From Icerya purchasi (Eukaryota > Arthropoda > Insecta > Hemiptera > Monophlebidae), in the NCBI GenBank assembly GCA_039619475.1, contig CM077116.1, positions 25,927,191 to 25,991,190 of the forward strand: a stretch of 64,000 nucleotides of DNA, in the 5' to 3' direction. Made by a program: the position numbers and the translations under genes. The notes below the pieces were generated by a model that was given only the letters and a program-made list of their open reading frames with translations, made no database searches and was not told where the DNA came from. Shown here in pieces: positions 37,001 to 51,400 of the stretch; the stretch's first letter is position 1, and every line of letters begins with the position of its first letter.

Positions 37001-40000
37001 GCGATTTCAAGTTGCTCATTTAATTCTTTTCTGTTCATTGTTAGGCCTTCCGCTGCATATAATGCTTCTGGTCTGATCACAGTTTTATAGTGCCTCAGTT
37101 TGGCATTTCTTGATAGATATTTCTTATTATATATTTCTTTTGTTAAATAAAAAGCCGCTTTCATTCTATCGACCCTATATTTGATTGCTTCTTTTTCTGA
37201 CACACTCTGCTCGATTAATTCTCCCAGGTACTTGAATTTATTAACTCTCTTCACTTGACCCACATCAGTTTTTATTCTATTAGGAGCGGTTGTAATATTT
37301 GTCATGTTAACTTATATATATATATATATATAACCTATACATAAAGTGTGGAGAAATTTTAAATTCATTTTTCTCGATTATATTTGAGTCATCTTAATAT
37401 TTTACACATAGTATAAGCAGATGGTATGCTACCACTACACCAAAAATCATTGAAATTCGTTTCTCCAAGACCGTAGAGTCTCCTTGTTAGTGAAATTTTT
37501 TCATAACATTTGGAAAAACATACATGGAAAAGATAATCAAAAAACGTAAGATAAAATTGTATACACGTTACGTTGATGATACTTTAATTATGGTTGATGA
37601 AAATAAAAGTGAAACTGCAGCTGACATTTTAAATGATTTGAACTAAATCCGCAAAAATATGCAATACATCATGGAAATAGAGCAAAATAACGAAATCGAT
37701 TTTTTAGACATAACTATAGTTAGATTTGAAAATAAACTGACATTTAAGAAAACAAACTACTACAGTCCAATCATCCTAACAGTCATAAGTACGCCTACTT
37801 CATACATGGAATAAAGAGATTATTAAACACACCCATCATTCTCGAAGAACAGCAAATTGAATTATTAAAAATAATAGCAAATAATAACGGTTACAATGAA
37901 CAAATAATGAGAAATTAATGAATAAAATTAAAAAGAAAGCAAAATATAAAGAAAAAGTTTATCCGGGAAACACCAAAGGTTGGATCACGTTCAGTTTTAT
38001 AAACAATGGTATTTACAAATTAAGTAACCTATTTAAGAAACCAAGGAATATCGCATAGCGTATAGGACTAGGAATACGATACAAATTTATATAATCTCTA
38101 TGAATAACAATAAGAATGGAAATAATAAATATGAAAATAATGGAATGTACAAAATTCATTGTGGCGATTGTGAAAAAGCATCTATATAAGACAAACCTGG
38201 AGAAATATTTCATGCAGATATAAAGAACACATAAAGGCGTTCCATAATAATAATGAAATTGAAAAATCCATTTATGCGGAACATTTGATTAAAATCGAAC
38301 ATAAATCCGATCATTTAGAAAACGTTATCAGTATTTTATCCATTTTTAATGAAGACAAAATTGTGAATATAGCTGAAAACTACCACATAAATAAATATAA
38401 AGACCAATTAATAAATTATCAAATACCGGAAAGTAACAACCCTCTATATAATATCAATTTTTAATTTATTTGAACTCTTTTCTCTTTAAATTGTCGTCTA
38501 CTTTTAACGGAAATCTTTAACGTTCATTTTATTGCAAACAATTTACCGCCTTTGTCAGTTTTTGTACATTCTTGTCTTACTTTGATAAACCGCTTGTAAA
38601 ATTCTGCATACATTTTGCCGCCTGTTACTACCGTTGTTTTTTTTAACGTATTTTAGTATGTATAGCTCTGTTCATATTTTTTAACCCGTAGTGTGTTTTG
38701 TTATTTTATATCGTTAAGCTGAAGATGGGTTCTGCCCCTGGAAACATTCCTTTCAATTTTGTTTGGTATTTGCTATAAGATTTATTTTGTTATAATTTAT
38801 TTTTATAATAAAATTTTTGTTTTTGGCAGAGAACATTTGTATAGTTTATTTTACTGTTATACTTTGGATAAATTTTATTCTTAGAATTTTTATGTATTTA
38901 TCATATTGGCTAATGAAAGCAACAAAAATAATGAGTTATTCCAATGAATTATCGGATAAAATCCTTAACTACGGGATTTTTTTTTTTTTTTTTTTTCGTT
39001 GTTATGTGGACATTAAATAATTAGCTGCGGTGTTAAGCGATTAGAGAAATGTTTAAAATGGAAGTAGCTTCTGATTAGGTATTGAAGACTTGCAATGTTG
39101 CAGGATTTTACTGGATTACTATTTAAATCCAGCTGGAATTTTTGCAAGTTTTAAAACTCGACATTTAACACAGTTTATATTTTGCTGCATGCCTGATAAC
39201 TGAAATAAACGAACTTAATAAAATGACGTTTTTTATTAATAGAAAAATAAATCAGCTAGAAATGTATAATTAAATAAACGAACCTAACTGTAGGTTTACT
39301 ATTTTACTTCCTAAAAATTTGGATTAAGAAGTTTTTATTTTAATTGCGTTTTAATAATGACATCGAAAATAACGTTAGACTTTTTTTTATCGAACCGTTA
39401 TTTTCTTTTCTAACAAATTATACGTGTTCAAGTGTTATTAGATGTGATAATCTCAAATTATTTCAGTAAACACATTAGCGTTTATTTTAATACGTAGAAT
39501 TTATATTGCATTCTATGAATTGCGTAGAACCTCTCAGACAAAAGAATAATGCGGATCCCTTCTGTTTGCGAGATTGCAGTTCGTATTCCGAAGTAGTTGG
39601 CTAAAATTAAAGTTTTAAAATATTTCATAATTGATGCCTGGTTAAAATGATAAATGGGAATAGAAGTAAGCTATTGGAATTAAAACAAAAAAAAACAAAA
39701 AAAAAACACATTCTGTTAAAAGTATTCCCCGTAACTAGCTCGATTTCGGCAGTCCGTGACTTATATATCTATTCGTACATTCTTATTGTATAGACATAGT
39801 GTTCATTGAAATTATGTACGTAGCGTGAGTGTTTGACCATCGTGGCGATGAGAGCACTTAGAAAACCTATAAAACGACTTCGCTAAACTTTTACTTTTAG
39901 ATTAAATTAATTCGACTTTAGCACTTTTTTTTTGTATATTTTATTGTTTGAATTTAAAAAAGTCTACAATTTTTCTCTCCGCAATGAGACACCGGTGATA

Positions 40001-42451
40001 TAGCATGTAGATTCTTTACGCTCGATTTTACAGATTTTATCAGCTTTTATGCGTAATAAATCTAAATAAAGTTACATTCATACACCAACTGTTTTTTTTT
40101 TCTTTTTTTTCTTTTGAAATTAAATGCGGAATTTAACAGCCAACGGAAAAGTCTTGGGATTGCTTTAATTAAAAAATAAAAATTGAATGAAAAAATATTT
40201 ATAATCTAAAGGCAACATACGTTTCTTTTTTAAATATAATATATCTTTGTCTTTTCGTAGAGACGGTTGAAGGTTTCAGAGAACTTCTCTGTCAAAATTT
40301 TATTCTAGACTTTAACTACTTTTTATTAAGCGAGCTCTACACTGTTAAGTAATTGTCCATCTAGTTCAGTTTTTAATTTTAGAAAACGAAAAGAACTCTG
40401 TTAATATTAAATTGAGATGATTTTTTCATTTTTCGTTTTTTTTTTTTTTTTTTTTTTTTTATCAAAAATTAGAAAATTATATTGTCAATGAAAGGAAGTC
40501 TCAGTTTTATACAGTTTGAGCTTGATAGATTTGCTTTCAGTACTTTATCGTGGAATGTTTTGTTTATAATTAGATTGACCAGCATGGATTGTGAACGTAT
40601 CGCAAAAGCTTTAAAAATATAATAAGCGTCATTTTGACTATTGATTTTGTTCTCACTTCCATTGACCATAAATCTTTCTAGTATATATAACTAGTTCAAC
40701 TGCCTCAGTTAAAGTGGCTACTAAAATGTTTCTACACTAATGTTGTGGTATAAAAAAGGACACGTGTTGCGTAATTTCTCGAATCGCGATAACAACAAAA
40801 AATGTGTCTCCTTTAAAGACTTTCAGAGTGCGGTGTATAACGATAAATTACGAAATATAGTTCTATCGCTTCCCCGTACAGATTATAATCGTAAATGGAC
40901 GGTGTTATTTGTTCTCACTTTCTAATTCTAGAAATTTTTCAACACACTGCACAATTTTACTTAAAAAAAGAATCCTAAGTTGCTGGAACATAATTTTGTA
41001 TGTGTAAAAATTTGTAAAATTTCTTTGCATTGTTGAATTTTGAATTATTAGTCAATCTAATTATTTATTTGTGAAATTTGTTTATTTTTTAAAAAGATGA
41101 TGGTAATAACGCACGTGTTGCGAATGGTCTTAACGGTGTAAATACTTTGGAACCCTTTTCGATAGAGGAGGAAATGAAACCGACCACTTCGGGTAAATGG
41201 GAAGAAAATGATCCGTTACCTGATTACGTTCAAAACTTGAAATACTCGGTAAATTAATTTAACGAAATATTTTTAAAAATATTATTGCACTTCCGTCCTA
41301 TACAACATTCTTTTATATAAATCGAAGATATCTTATGTATAATAGTTTGAATATTCATCTATCCCTGATGATCCGCAGTGCGGAAATATATAATGAAATA
41401 TTTCGTTCGAAAATCGATTATTCGATTAGAGGCGCATAATTTTAGATTTACTCGTTCCAGTGTTGATTGTGTTAATCGCCAAATACGTTTCGTTTTCGAC
41501 GTATTTAATTCATATATAAAGAAACCTTAATTTTAGGCTATACCGAATGTAATTTTCTACTTTAAGAATATCGTTTTTAAAACTTTTTATTATTGGGAAA
41601 TATTGAAGCCAATTCCCCGCTGCTCCCCCCTAGTAACTTTATTTATGCTACTTTTATGTTAAACAGGTCAATAACTCATCATTCAAGTTGCATAAAGTAA
41701 AAAGAAAAAAATCCGAATCTTTGTTACATTTACGTTAGTACCTCTTTTTTCATTATTAGCCATCCCTTGTGCAAACTAATACAGCTTCTTCTCTCATCAC
41801 GGTCTTGGTTTGCTGGTTTTCCCTGTCTCAGTCGCTCCATTATTTCCTCGATAACACGTCTTCGTTTCAACCATAGTTGTCTTCCTTCGTTTCATTTTCG
41901 TTTTTCTATTGTTTCTTCTCCACATTGTATTTTTCATCCCTCGGATCACGACTGCGTTTGTGATGCGGATCATATTCTTTATGAATGTTCTCTGCAGGAG
42001 CGCGCTCCCTTTTCTATAATAAGTTCTTGCATCTTAAACTGCCTACTCCTTTTTGTGCTTCCTACATACTTTCTTTTCCTTCACCAGATATTGTTCCAGC
42101 TTTAGCAAAGTTCATTTCCTTCATTTTTCTATATATTAAAATTTAATCTTTTTGTTCCTAATTCTTGGATGTTCGGTCGTTGCCCATGGTTGGCGTTTCT
42201 AAAAAAGTGAAAAAAAAAAACATTATCCAATTCTCCGGTTACTTTTTGTAGACTTTAGGTTACACCGAATATAGAGTATAACGTTCCTATTTTATAGTTT
42301 TATTTTCAAAACTTAATTTTTGGATCTACAAAATTATACTTTGAGGCCGAATAAAGTTTTTATTAAGCTTTTATATTAAAATTCAGGCTCTCTACGCAAT
42401 AATATACGATTAAATAAAATTATTATTTTCCATTTAATGTTTCTACTTGTT

Positions 42452-42490
<39 letters not shown>

Positions 42491-45400
42491 GATATTAGCG
42501 AAACAAATATCTTTTATCCAGAAAAACTGGTTAAATAAAGAGCTAAATATTTTTTGGGTATGTTGTACATTGTTAAAAATATTCAGGTATTCTGTTCGTC
42601 TCTTTCTACTTACCTTGAAATGTTAAAGGCATTTATAATCCGCAAGTGTACTGTAATAAATCATTATTATGATTTACATTGCCAGAGAAGCAGTTCGTGA
42701 TCAGTATGCCGAACTGATTCGTTTTCGATCGAGTTTTGTTTCTGCGGATTGTACTTCTTTTTAGATCATTTTACGATAATTGAGTAATTATGAATGGGTT
42801 AGTTTTGCCTAGTACCTAAAAGGATTTTTTATTTTATAGTTCACATTCTGAATGACATAGAATATTCTGTAGAAAATTTTCAAACACACGGATTAATCTA
42901 TTAAAAATTGTTTCATATACTCTGTTGGGCAATGATTATAATAAAATCCTAATTGTTATTAAGAGTTGACAGTAAGGTATATAATATTAAATTTATTAAA
43001 CTGAAAGCTATAAATAACTGTAATCATTAAAAATGAGGTTAATGGGCTTATAAATCACAGTTATAAGTCGCACGCTTTTAATTAGTTTAACTCGATTATT
43101 AGTGGTTTAGTTTTATGATTAAAATAGTGCCAGCGCTTGAAAAGTTAAAATAAATTTAGTAAAAAAGCGACTAGTTCGTGGATTTTTTATGAAAAATACT
43201 TTAAAAATTTATGAGATATTATGCAATTCGAGATTTAAAATGAAATATTGTTTATCGCATTACTATTTTTGTAACAGTTTAAACAGAAGAATATAGTTCA
43301 TCTTGCTTCAGTGAAGTTTTGTAAAAGTAGTTTAGAGTTGAAGAGGTCTTCTAGTTACGTTGTATAATATTAGTTTCTTATTCTGTTTTATCTTAAAGTT
43401 TAAAGTATTTCCTATATAAATGTATGAATCAATCTGAGCAAAGTTTTTTAACGGTGTCTGAATATTTGCCTTCCCCACCTTTCGGAGGTGCGCAGATATG
43501 TGTAACCGAGGGATTTTGAGCTCGGGGAAAGGGTCGCGTAACGGCCTTCAGATATAGAGGTTAGTTGCGAATAAGTCAGTGATGAATAAGTAACCGTGAA
43601 TCACCAGCGAAAGTGTGTCAGGATGCATTGGGGAAAATTTAAGAAAGCTTTCCTTATAAAATGTTTACACAAACTCGTTAAAGACATCGTGTCAAAGCGA
43701 GTATGGCCGCTATAAGCCTAAATCCTGTTCAAAATCCACACGCGTCAGTTCCCCACGTTAGGAACGGCTATTATATCGATGAAAGGTAACGGGAAACCAT
43801 CACTGGAATTATATCCTATTGATCATCTATGACAAATGCAGGAAATATCATAATAAATGCTGCATCTAAGGCGTCACCTGAAAAAGTATATCATCAGGCA
43901 TTGGATGGTATTGGCGAATACGTCATTTGACTCGAGCTCCCCCGTACCCCGATAGGTGCGGAACTCTGCAGGAAGGGAACGTACTTGTTAAAGACGATCA
44001 AGAGGAAGAAGATTTCTCAGGAGAAGTAGTTGAAAACCAGACAGAGGAAAAAGTATTAAGAATAACAAGATTGGGGGGAACGTGGAACGTAAGAACTCTT
44101 TTGAAAACTGGAAAAATTAAAGATAGAAATGACGAGATTAAAACTGAATATAATAAGAATATGTAAAATAAGATGGAAAGTGGAAATTTTTGGAGAGGAA
44201 ATCGTAGAATAATGTGCAGTGGCGAGAATAAAGTAAGTAAAGGAGTAGGCTTCATACTGAATAAGCAAAGTGAGCAAAGTGTCAGAATAATAGTGACCAT
44301 AAACGATAGGATAATGATGATAACTCTACAAATAGAACCTGCAACGATAATACTAATTCAAGTGTGTATGCCGACAAGTGATGCAAAAGATGAAGAAGTG
44401 GAAGAAATATATGAGAAATTGGATAGTTTCTTACAAACAATGAATAATAATAAGGAAAATGCAATAATCACAGGATATTTTAATGCGATGCTAGAAGAAA
44501 TGAAATACGAAAAAAGGTAGTTGGTAAATATGGACTGGGTCGAATAAACGAAAGAGGAAAGAGACTAATTGAATCGTGTTAACAACACAATTTAATTGTG
44601 TGTAACACCTTTAAAAATCGTAAGAAAAGAAGATATGCGGGTATCACATTGAAAATATTTTTGTCAGGCAAAGATACAGAATTCAAATTAAGTTTTGTAA
44701 AACTTACCCCGGAGCTGATATAGACAGTGATCATATTCCTGTCATTGTCAGCTGCAGATTGGCACGAAGGAAGAAATTTGGAAAATGGGATCTAGAATAT
44801 TAAAAATTAAAGAAATTGATTATCTAGGGGAATTGCTACGGAATACAAAAATTAAACAAATAAACAATATACAGAAGGCAAATGACAAATCAAGCAATCA
44901 TAAGTGTTACAGAAAAACAAAAAAAAAAATCCAAAGGAACGTAAAAAACCCTGGATAACAATGCATATAGTACAAGATTTAGATGAAAGAAGGAAGTGGT
45001 AAAATAAAATATAAAGAAATCAGGACTAGAATCACCAGAAAGTGTCGAGAAGAAAAACAAAAATGAATAGAAAGCAAATGTAATGATGTTGAAAAGAAAT
45101 TCGAAAAAAATAAAGTAGAAGAAGTATATAGAGAAGTAAATAAAACGAACCAAAAACGTAAAATAATAACTGGAAATTATCATAAATAGCAAGCAGGGAG
45201 AGCTACTTGTAACAGAAGAAGCAATTTGTAAAAGATGGAAAGAACATCTGGAAAATCTATGTAAGAATGATGGGAATATACAAAAAGTAAAGATAAATGA
45301 ATATAAAGAGGAACAGCGGACGAAGGACCTGAAATAAAAAAAGAAGAATTTGAAGTGGCATTAAACGAACTTGTGAATAAAAAAGCACCCGGCTTAGATA

Positions 45401-48400
45401 ACAGACCAGCTGAATTACTAAAAATGGTTGATGAAGAAACTAAAGCAGAATTATATGACTTAACAAAAAGATGTTATGAGCAAGGTAAATCACCGGAAGA
45501 TTTCAAGAATATGATAGTAATAACAATACCGAAAAATTTCAGTACAAAAGAATGTTCAGAGTATTGAGTGATAAGCTAAAAATACCACATACGTTAAAAG
45601 TAATAATAAAAATAGCAATGAAAAGAATAAGACAACGAAAATGACAATTCGGATTTAGAAGAGAAAAGGGAACTCGAGAAGCTATGCTGGCATTAAGATT
45701 AATTATCGGAAAGAAAATTGAAGTAGGCGAAAAATTATACACAGCCTTTATAGATATAGAAAAAGCGTTTAACCACGTAACGTGTGGGGAATATTATTCT
45801 CGAAATTAGAAGAAATATGATTAGACTGAAGGGATAGGAAAATAATATATTATGTAAAGAACAAACGAAATAAGAATTGGTGATTCGAAAGAAAAAGCGA
45901 AAATACAGAGGGTAGTAAGACAGGGATGCCCATTATTACCTATGCTTTTTAAAAATAGAAGAGCCAATTATGAAAATGAAAGAAAACGCCAAAGGCGTAA
46001 AAATAAATGGAGAAGAAGTGCATTGCGTAAGATTCGCAGGCGATGTAGCCTTAATAGCAGAAAATGAACAACAATTACAACACCAAGTATCAACATTACA
46101 AAAATTCTTGGAGCAAATAAATTTAGAAATAAATATATGGGCAAAACAAAAATACTAGTAGCTGCAAACAATGAAAAGAAAATATGGATAAAATTAGACA
46201 ATAAAATTTTAGAATTAGGAGAACAGTTTAAATATCCAAGTAAAGGATAATAACACGTAAATGAAGAAGCAATATTGAAGTGAAAAACAAGATTCAACAA
46301 AAAAGTTAAACCAGACGTAAGGAAAAGGTTAATGAAAACGTACATATGGAGTATTTTATTATACGGCTCGGAGACATGGGTGATAACAAAAAATCTTAAT
46401 GATCGATTGGAAAGGTTTTTGAAATGTGGCGATGTCGCCCTATCATGGGCACAGAAGAAAAGAAATTCAGAGATGCTGGAAATGGTGGATGAAAAGAGGA
46501 AGTTGATAAAAATAATACAACAAAGAAGAGACCAAATTTTGGGGCTTATGTTATGCCGCAACACCTTTATGGCTACGATAATTGAGGGAAAATTAGAATG
46601 AAAGAGAAAACGAGGAAGATCTGAAAAATAAAAATGAAAACTCAAATGATAAGTAAAACAATTAAGAACAAGGCGCAAGATAGAAAAAATGGAAAAGGAT
46701 AGTGGGTTAAGCTACAACGACAAGAGCAAGCTCTTAATACAGAGGATGATGGTAGATATTTGTATTTTATAAAATTTAAGATATGAAGTTTAAAACGTAT
46801 AATTTTTTCTCCTTCTAAAAGCAAATTTACGGAAGCTCTTTCTTTTACATTTTGCACTGGTTTTCCTTTGACTTATACATTTTACCTAAATTACACTGGC
46901 AAATCATAAATGAATTTCAACTCGTTTCTCTTTCATCTATCCTTTTTACTTTGCTCTGGCGACAACTTTTAATGCTTTGCGCTTTCTTTTCTTTTTCATA
47001 CCGTTTAACATCTTCATCTTTCAAATTTATTTTACAATCTCCCCCCCCCCCCCAATAAAATAAATAAAAAAAAAGTACCTTTAATAGATTATTCCTTTCG
47101 GTATTTAATACATATGTAACTTCTCTTTCGTTTTTTATCTTTTATTAGCTTCCTTGTTTGCTCTTCGCAGCACTTTCTTATTTTTAATCCTTTCCTCCGT
47201 TGTCCTAATTTTTAACATTCGTCTGCACACCCTTATTCTAAAAACCTCTAATGTTATTTTTTTGCAATATTTGTGTTTTTGCGTCACGCAAGAAATACTT
47301 CAAATGAATCGACCTTTTTCAATTTTGTACCCATCTTATTATATAAATAAGATAAAAAACATGATTCCGAATTTATTAGAAAATTGACGTCCGTAAGTAA
47401 CCCAGATTTGGGACACCTGAAAAATGAACTATTACCCGAAGCTATACGAAATTTATTGTTAGATATGGCGTTTTTTTTTTTTTGTTTACTTTTAAAACTT
47501 AAATTTCATACTAAATAAACGTACATTATGATTTAGCTTTGAAAAATTTATAGAAAATATCTGCTGAATGGCTGTTATGAAACAGTCTAAATTGTACTCG
47601 TATCTTTTTTAACAGAAAATCTCGTCAGGAATTGATCCTGAATTTTTTAAAAACAGTTTTAATATCATCAGTTTCGGAGAGGTACTGCTAACAATAAAGT
47701 TGGCAACGCATGAATTCAAAATTGAGATTAGAATGACTTCTTACATTCCTGTCGGGCCCAAAACTATTCAATTTTCTTCATGATTCTATAATTGGGTACA
47801 TCTTTTTGTTTCTGAGTAAAACGCCTATTACAGTTATCCTAAAGCCAGAGATCTTATAAAATACTGTTGTCAACATTTTAAGTAAATTCATTGAATACTT
47901 CATGTACATTCTACTATCTTCTTTGGAATAAAAAGTATGAATTCTGTTTTTCTTGACCACATCAGTTTACTATCAGAGCGTCGACTATATAATTCAGTAT
48001 AGATTGTGTAATATTGTTTCCAAGTTTTAACACTTGCAGCTATTTAGTGGCATCATGTTTCATCAAGATTTAAATGGGAAGGAATATATTACTTTTTTTT
48101 TTCTCTTTTTTTAATATGCACAATAATGAATGGTGTGCGTACTAGTAGTTATTGCTTGAAGTTAATTATTTTTTTTAAATTTTAAATTACAATGTTATTT
48201 TTAAAATATAAATTTCTTGAGTGAACCGAGTGAAAAGTATTAAAATTTACAAATTAATCGAATGAAATCGTTCATTTTTCTTATTATTTATATTTCACGG
48301 AGATTTTTTAATATTCAGTTTGCTTGTAAATAAAAAAAGAAATTATTAAATTGTACACTAAACAGAGTATACCGATTATTGCAATGGAACATGTTAAGAA

Positions 48401-51400
48401 AGAAAAGAAGAAAAAGAATGCAAAAGGAAATAATTGAAAAAATTACGAAATGCAAGGGCATATTAGCAAATATTGATTTGTAAAAGGTGCGAGTATAAAT
48501 ATCTCATACCACGCAATGTGCATATATTATTCTTTGACTGTTTATGATTGTTGTGAACTATAGTCTTCCTGAAATTATGTATTCTTTATTCGCTATTGAT
48601 CTGTCTTACTTCTTCAATTTAAGACTTATTCGTGCATCATTTTTCTAAAACACGATTCTATATATGAAACCGGTCAATGGTATAGTGCGCTTGATGTTAT
48701 GCTGAGGTTTTTGCCGTTGACATACTTTATATGAAGTAAGTTTGACGGAAGTGTTGAAAACTGTAAATTTAAGAGATTTTCGTTGTAAGTCTAAAAGTAG
48801 TACTGAAGAAAATAGGAGAATTGGGTTGTTTTTTAGGCGCTGTTAATTGGGTTGGATACAATTGGGAGCAAGTTAAGTTCGAATCGATTGATTCCTTAAC
48901 TTTCCACTATTCGAAGTTCAGCATCCGAGTGCTTAACTGTTGGGCTGCTAGCTTTTTTACGAAATTTTAAGACGATAGTGGAAAAAAAATACCACAATCT
49001 GTCAAAATTGAAAACACCAATTGCAGCTGATAGCGATAACTAGTGGTTTATTGTAGAACTGTGATTTACAAGTTTGTTTAGTTTTTTCATCAATTATTGA
49101 TAGGAAGCAAGGTGCGATTGTTTATTGTGAAATAATTTAACTTCAAATGGAAAATCAGCGGCTTAGAAATACATTATGTAAAGCTCATTTTTCTCAATTA
49201 AAAGTTCCGATTTGAACAATAGCACACGTTGGAAGGGACATAATGCCCGGGAAAACGTATTATTGTCGTTCCCGATAAGTTTATAATAATAGAAACATTT
49301 TAATTAAGTTTAGTGATATAGCATATTATTGACAATTGTTTCCTCGCTACTATATGCAGTATTACTATCATTTGAACATTTTTAATCAGGCAAAATGTGA
49401 GCTTTAAATATTTCTAAGTCACTGATTGTTATATAGATGTTAAGAACAAAGTTCCGTATTATTATGCCCATTCTAAAGAAATAAATAAAAAAATCTAGAT
49501 AACTCGAATGCATTAATTTTTGAAGGAAATTTCTGATATAGTTTGAAAAGAAAAAGAACTAGTAACATAAATGCTTAAGACGAGTTAATGTCCAATTCTT
49601 ACGGTCTCTGTTAGATATCAATGAAAATATGTAGATGTATTTATAGGGTGCATATGATTTTTTCTTTTCGCATTTTTTTTCTCCCTTTTCAGAGTTTGTT
49701 TACGATAATTGATTAGGGGATTTTTTTTTTTTTTCGGTTCTTTTTTAAAGAGTTTCATCGTCGTGTGATTAAAAAGCTTTTTAAGATCCATATAATACAT
49801 TTACTTGTAGCACTATTTGAAGAAGACTCTTTGCGTAATATTATTTAAACCAGTATATTTCAGAATTATAAAATATTTTTTGAGGTATATAGTAAAATGA
49901 TGGTGAGCATTTTGGACCACTGTCGAAGAAAGGGGTGGTTCGTATCTCACGGAACCTATAGTTATAATAAAAATGTAATTAATAATGGCGTATTATTTCA
50001 GGCGAACGAATTTTTTAAAGAAAAAATGTATTCGGAAGCTATCGAGGCGTATAATCAAGCTATTTTGCTGTACAGTAAAAGTGCCGTTTTATACTGTAAT
50101 AGAGCGGTTTCCTATATGAAGAGAGATTGGTAAGTTGCTCTGTTACGTTTTCATACACCTATTAAATTTCACAAATGATGAACAGGTTTTAACGTGGTAA
50201 CTATTTTCAATCGATTCGACCGAGAAATTTGGAGAATTACACGCAGTACGATAAGAATTCAGAAGCGCAGAATTTTTAATTTGAAATTTATTCGTGTCTT
50301 TTTTCAGGTAACACAACACATCGGAGCTAGAAAATTATAAAATTTTTTTATGTTCTACAAAATTAAGATAAAAAAAAAAAAAAAAAAACTATAAATACTA
50401 CGACCACCATCTTTAGTATGTTTTATATTACTTACCACGTTATAATTGGTTGAAATTTGTTCGGATGATAATATTCCAGTCGAAAAAATTTAAAAAAAGT
50501 ATATTATTACATTTTGAATAAAAAAAAAAAACAAAAAAAACTTTAAAATAAAATATCTTATAATTACTGATAGGATACGAAAATTAAAAAATACTATATA
50601 GTAAAGTGTAATACTTGCTCCTTCCGCGGTAGGTAATTCTGAGACTCGGTACTACAAAGAGATCGATATAAAGTTTTTAAAAAAAACAACGTTATGTATC
50701 GACGAGTAGTGGTTAATCTAAAAGTTGATAACAGCTGCCCCGTCTTCGTTACATTAAAAATTGAAGATCTTCTTCATGTTGAATGCAGTGCGTCGTTGAG
50801 TATTTGCTTGGCTTGATGTACAGTTCGCCATCTTTGACCCAGATTTTGTAGTATTTTTTCTCTTTTTGCAGCGATTTCATTAATCCGAACAGTCGGTATC
50901 GTCTGGCCGTCAACAGCTCGTTTATGTGTATTACGTTTTTCTCCTCAAATCCGATATCTTTTGTCGTGAACGAATAGTACTCTTTTCGTTTGTGTATCAG
51001 TTTCCGTTTATCGGTCGACTTGTAGAACGATACTTCGATCGGCCGTTCCATTTTATGGTATTTGCCGCATCGTTGAACGGTATATATCTTATTCGTTAAA
51101 TCGATCTGCAGATACTTCCCGATGTTTAGTACGATGTTATACAAGTTTTCGTTCTCTTTAACTGGAATTCCCCGAATGATGGCCCATTTCGAATTATTGT
51201 TCTGTTCTTGTCGGTCCAGCCAGAGTATTTTTTCTACTCTACTAAGATCGGACGGTGGGTAGCCGCTTTCCGTTTCTGAAGACCATTTGCCGTAGGAACC
51301 GTCGTTTTCGTTTTCTGTCGTTTCGATCAGCGACGACCAGTTCGGATTTACGAATTTTGGAGCTCCATGAACTGCGCTGTGATGTAACTGTTGTTCCTCT

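Larger units (their letters stand above)
35648..37486. mobile_element. Fold-back element with long terminal inverted repeats and TTA target duplication
   Basis: The left end CAAGGAGACCCTACGGCCTT (from 35648) pairs with the right end, reverse complement of 37467-37486. The inverted match continues for about 170 bp (to about 35818 on the left and 37320 on the right) with only scattered differences. TTA flanks both ends (35645-35647 and 37487-37489), a likely 3-bp target duplication. Inside the termini each arm carries a tRNA-like module and an AT-rich segment, inverted relative to the other arm. The right arm is cut at about 36520/37312 by an RTE insertion. Without that insertion the element would be about 1.05 kb. 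No transposase is encoded, so it is non-autonomous. Confidence 0.75.

Noticed and set aside
45968..46678. 236-codon minus-strand open frame
   Set aside because: It is the antisense shadow of the RTE-like LINE, whose plus-strand RT motifs occupy the same bases. Its Leu/Phe/Ser-rich text only imitates a membrane protein.
49897..50001. Upstream extension of WDTC1 exon 9 to an ATG at 49897
   Set aside because: The extension is not WDTC1-like and is separated by a good acceptor (TTATTTCAG). Exon 8 joins exon 9 in phase at 50002.
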